Assembly: GCA_963920575.1 (NCBI GenBank)
Contig: OY986965.1
Coordinates: forward strand, 27,956,007 to 28,020,006
Direction of reading: 5' to 3'
DNA: 64,000 nt
From: Narthecium ossifragum
Lineage: Eukaryota > Streptophyta > Magnoliopsida > Dioscoreales > Nartheciaceae
The position numbers and the translations under genes are program-made. Below, one piece after another: positions 62,239 through 64,000 of this stretch. Numbering within the stretch: the stretch's first letter is position 1; each line of letters starts with the position of its first letter. The notes under the pieces were generated by a model. That model searched no databases. It worked only from the letters and a program-made list of their open reading frames with translations, and was not told the origin of the DNA.

Positions 62239-64000
62239 CTATTTAATGGGTTCCTTGCATGACTTCCTATTATGATGACCCTCACGGCCACATCGACCAC
62301 ATACAATGCTTCTAACATATTCTCCAGTGGACTTGATCCTCTTCTTCTTGGGCCTTCCAGGGGGCCTCCGAGATAAAGGCGGCAAAACAACTTCATCACT
62401 AGTAGCATGATCTGTCTTGCCCATCGTTGGAACCGGATAAAGTGGAAAAGAGTAGCTCTTACAATAAAATGGCGTATGAAAATAATGATCCACAAAGGAG
62501 GTTAGTTCTTTCCTTGTCGTCATTATGCAAGCCATCGCATGCGAGCAAGGTATACCATTAATCTGCCACTGACAGCATGAGCAAGTCCTATTGGCAATAT
62601 CAACAGAAACCGATGGCACAGAGTAAACCTCAAACAGCGTCCGAGTCGAGTTGCAAACAAACCAAGACCTCCCTTCATCAAATGCTACTTTGATCTTACG
62701 CTCGATAACAGGACATATTTGCGACCTGAATTTCTTGCAATCCTCACTCCTATCTGCATTAAAAAACTGATTGTTACGTAAAATATTTGAAACTACTTCT
62801 AAAATGCAAAATAAAATTTAAAAACGAGACACTGAATTGCAAATCTCAATTTCAACAATTGTACTTACTTGCTATCTGCTGCATCAGTCTACTCCTAATC
62901 TTATCAACCAATTTTGTGATAGGTAGGTTCCTTTCTTCAAGAATCCACGAGTTGAATGATTCTGCTGCATTTGAGCACATCAACCCATATCTATTTCCCT
63001 GGGAAAAATTGGCAAAGTAACTACCAATTATACTACGAGATAAGTACCAGAATGATTGGAAAGTGACTAAACAGTATAATGTAAAGTAACTACCATAATC
63101 ACTGGCTGAAGTACCTACCAATAAACTGTTAGTAACTACCACATTAACTAAAATGTAACAACCAACAATTGTGCAAGTAAGAACCAGTACAAATAGAGAA
63201 GTAACTACCATTAACTGGGGAAGTAACTACCAATAAATGTTGGGAAAACTAACACCATAAAGGGGAAGTAACTACCAATACACGATAAATGGGAAGGAAC
63301 TACCATCAACTGACATAACAGATAGTGTTACCTTAAAATAGGCATTGGCATATCTCTCAGGTAGCAAGTTCTGCATGAATTTTTCCACGATATTCTTTCC
63401 CTCATCCAAAAATTCTTGAACTTTCAGATCAAATAGATCAACAGTAGGAGCGTAAGCACAAGCAGAAAATCTATTAACCATTGTCTCCTTAAAATCTCCA
63501 TGGAAATGTCTCCCACTAAAACAACTCCTCAAATTTTGCTTCAAGTGAAAAAGGCAAAAAGCATGATAACAAGTTGGAAAGATTTCTGGCACCGAATTGA
63601 CAAGACCTAAGTTCCTATCCGATATGAAAGTAATAATACGATCGGTACGGATAATCGCTTTATGATTAATAAGGAACCATGATCAATTTTCCTCGTTCTC
63701 CGAATCAACAATTGCAAAAGCAATATGGAACAAACCTGCAAACAATCATATCGGATAGGAACAATTATATAAGAAAGTCAATCAAATAGAAACCACAATA
63801 TAAAAAGCAAGAACTTAACAATTTAGGTCTTGCGAATATCTAACCTTCATTGCCGTCTTTCCCAGTGGCCGCCAATAGCTGACCCTTATATTTGCCCTTG
63901 AGGTGGGTGCCATCTAAACAAAGCAATGGACGACAGAAATTAAAACCTTCAATACACCCATTCATGGCTACAAACAACCTCTTAAAACGACCATTTTCTT
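62239..64000 (-). pseudogene. Mutator-like transposase (MURA type), 5' part outside window
   Basis: Exons on the minus strand: beyond 64000 to 63845, 63735-63332, 62998-62869 and 62753-62239, all in matching phase. Seen: first catalytic Asp region LCLDGTHLKGKYKGQLLAAT, then AFAIVDSENE, FISDRNLGL (second Asp) and the helical insert (FPTCYHAFCLFHLKQNL), AAESFNSWIL, a SWIM zinc finger (CSCCQWQINGIPCSHA) and a C-terminal CCHC knuckle (CGRCGREGHHNRKSC) after a basic PPGRPKKKRIK stretch. Cuts and moves MULE DNA when intact. A TGA at about 63681-63683, where relatives have Trp (EN-W-SWFL), breaks the DDE domain. The introns carry GTAACTACC motifs. Confidence 0.9.
63015..63310 (-). repeat. GTAACTACC motifs inside a transposase intron
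   Basis: At least nine motifs (GTAACTACCAAT, GTAACTACCATT and variants) lie within the intron 62999-63331 of the transposase gene, in the same orientation as the 61-62 kb array. Confidence 0.85.

Larger units (their letters stand above)
59190..64000. mobile_element. Mutator-like element with Ulp1-type gene (KI-MULE type), right end outside
   Basis: Contains a plus-strand Ulp1-like protease gene (59357-60889) and a minus-strand MURA-type transposase gene (62239 to beyond 64000), converging on a motif array. Mutator-like elements with captured Ulp1-like protease genes are known in plants as KI-MULEs or Kaonashi elements. The left terminus may be the GGGGAATTTTCC sequence at 59077, but this could not be confirmed without the right end. 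Confidence 0.75.

Overview
This window is nuclear DNA from a flowering plant. It carries class III secretory peroxidase genes with standard plant introns, a plant-type BLOC-1 subunit gene (BLOS1), Ty1-copia elements primed by initiator tRNA-Met, L1-type LINEs with a C-terminal RNase H, Mutator elements with an Ulp1-type protease, hAT and Tourist-like MITEs and small Helitrons. The species cannot be fixed from the sequence; a monocot is a weak guess. Most of the window is nested transposable elements around four apparently intact host genes.

Layout. 0-6.9 kb: a solo LTR, peroxidase 1 (minus strand, 4 exons), MITEs and a hAT transposase fragment. 6.9-10 kb: a LINE lacking its 5' part. 10-15.6 kb: a composite bounded by long GC-rich inverted repeats, holding a beta-glucosidase 3' fragment and a broken GRF zinc-finger gene. 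15.6-20.3 kb: MITEs, two LINE tails and two adjacent mini-Helitrons. 20.3-29.6 kb: a solo LTR split by a copia retrotransposon, itself split by another solo LTR. 29.6-36.3 kb: peroxidase 2 (minus, 4 exons) with duplicated flanks, a Tourist-like MITE carrying a hAT element, and an LTR-like segment. 36.3-42.4 kb: a hAT-like element split by a solo LTR that is split by another. 42.5-44.9 kb: a MITE built of short palindromes and a non-autonomous hAT. 46.9-48.1 kb: BLOS1. 50.1-52.2 kb: a LINE remnant. 52.7-54.0 kb: peroxidase 3 (plus, 3 exons). 56.2-59.1 kb: two tandem GC-rich elements with inverted ends. 59.2-64.0 kb: a Mutator-like element with an Ulp1-type protease gene, a transposase gene running off the right edge, and large arrays of a GTAACTACC motif.

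Peroxidases 1 and 2 are products of a local segmental duplication: exon lengths are identical and flanking non-coding DNA is still alignable. Each copy has since gained its own elements. Nearly all TE genes here are broken, and most breaks are tryptophan-to-stop changes of the C:G to T:A kind, as expected for methylated DNA decaying by deamination. The most unusual object is the Mutator-like element at the right end, whose non-coding DNA, including a transposase intron, is filled with one short motif in orientations that differ by region.
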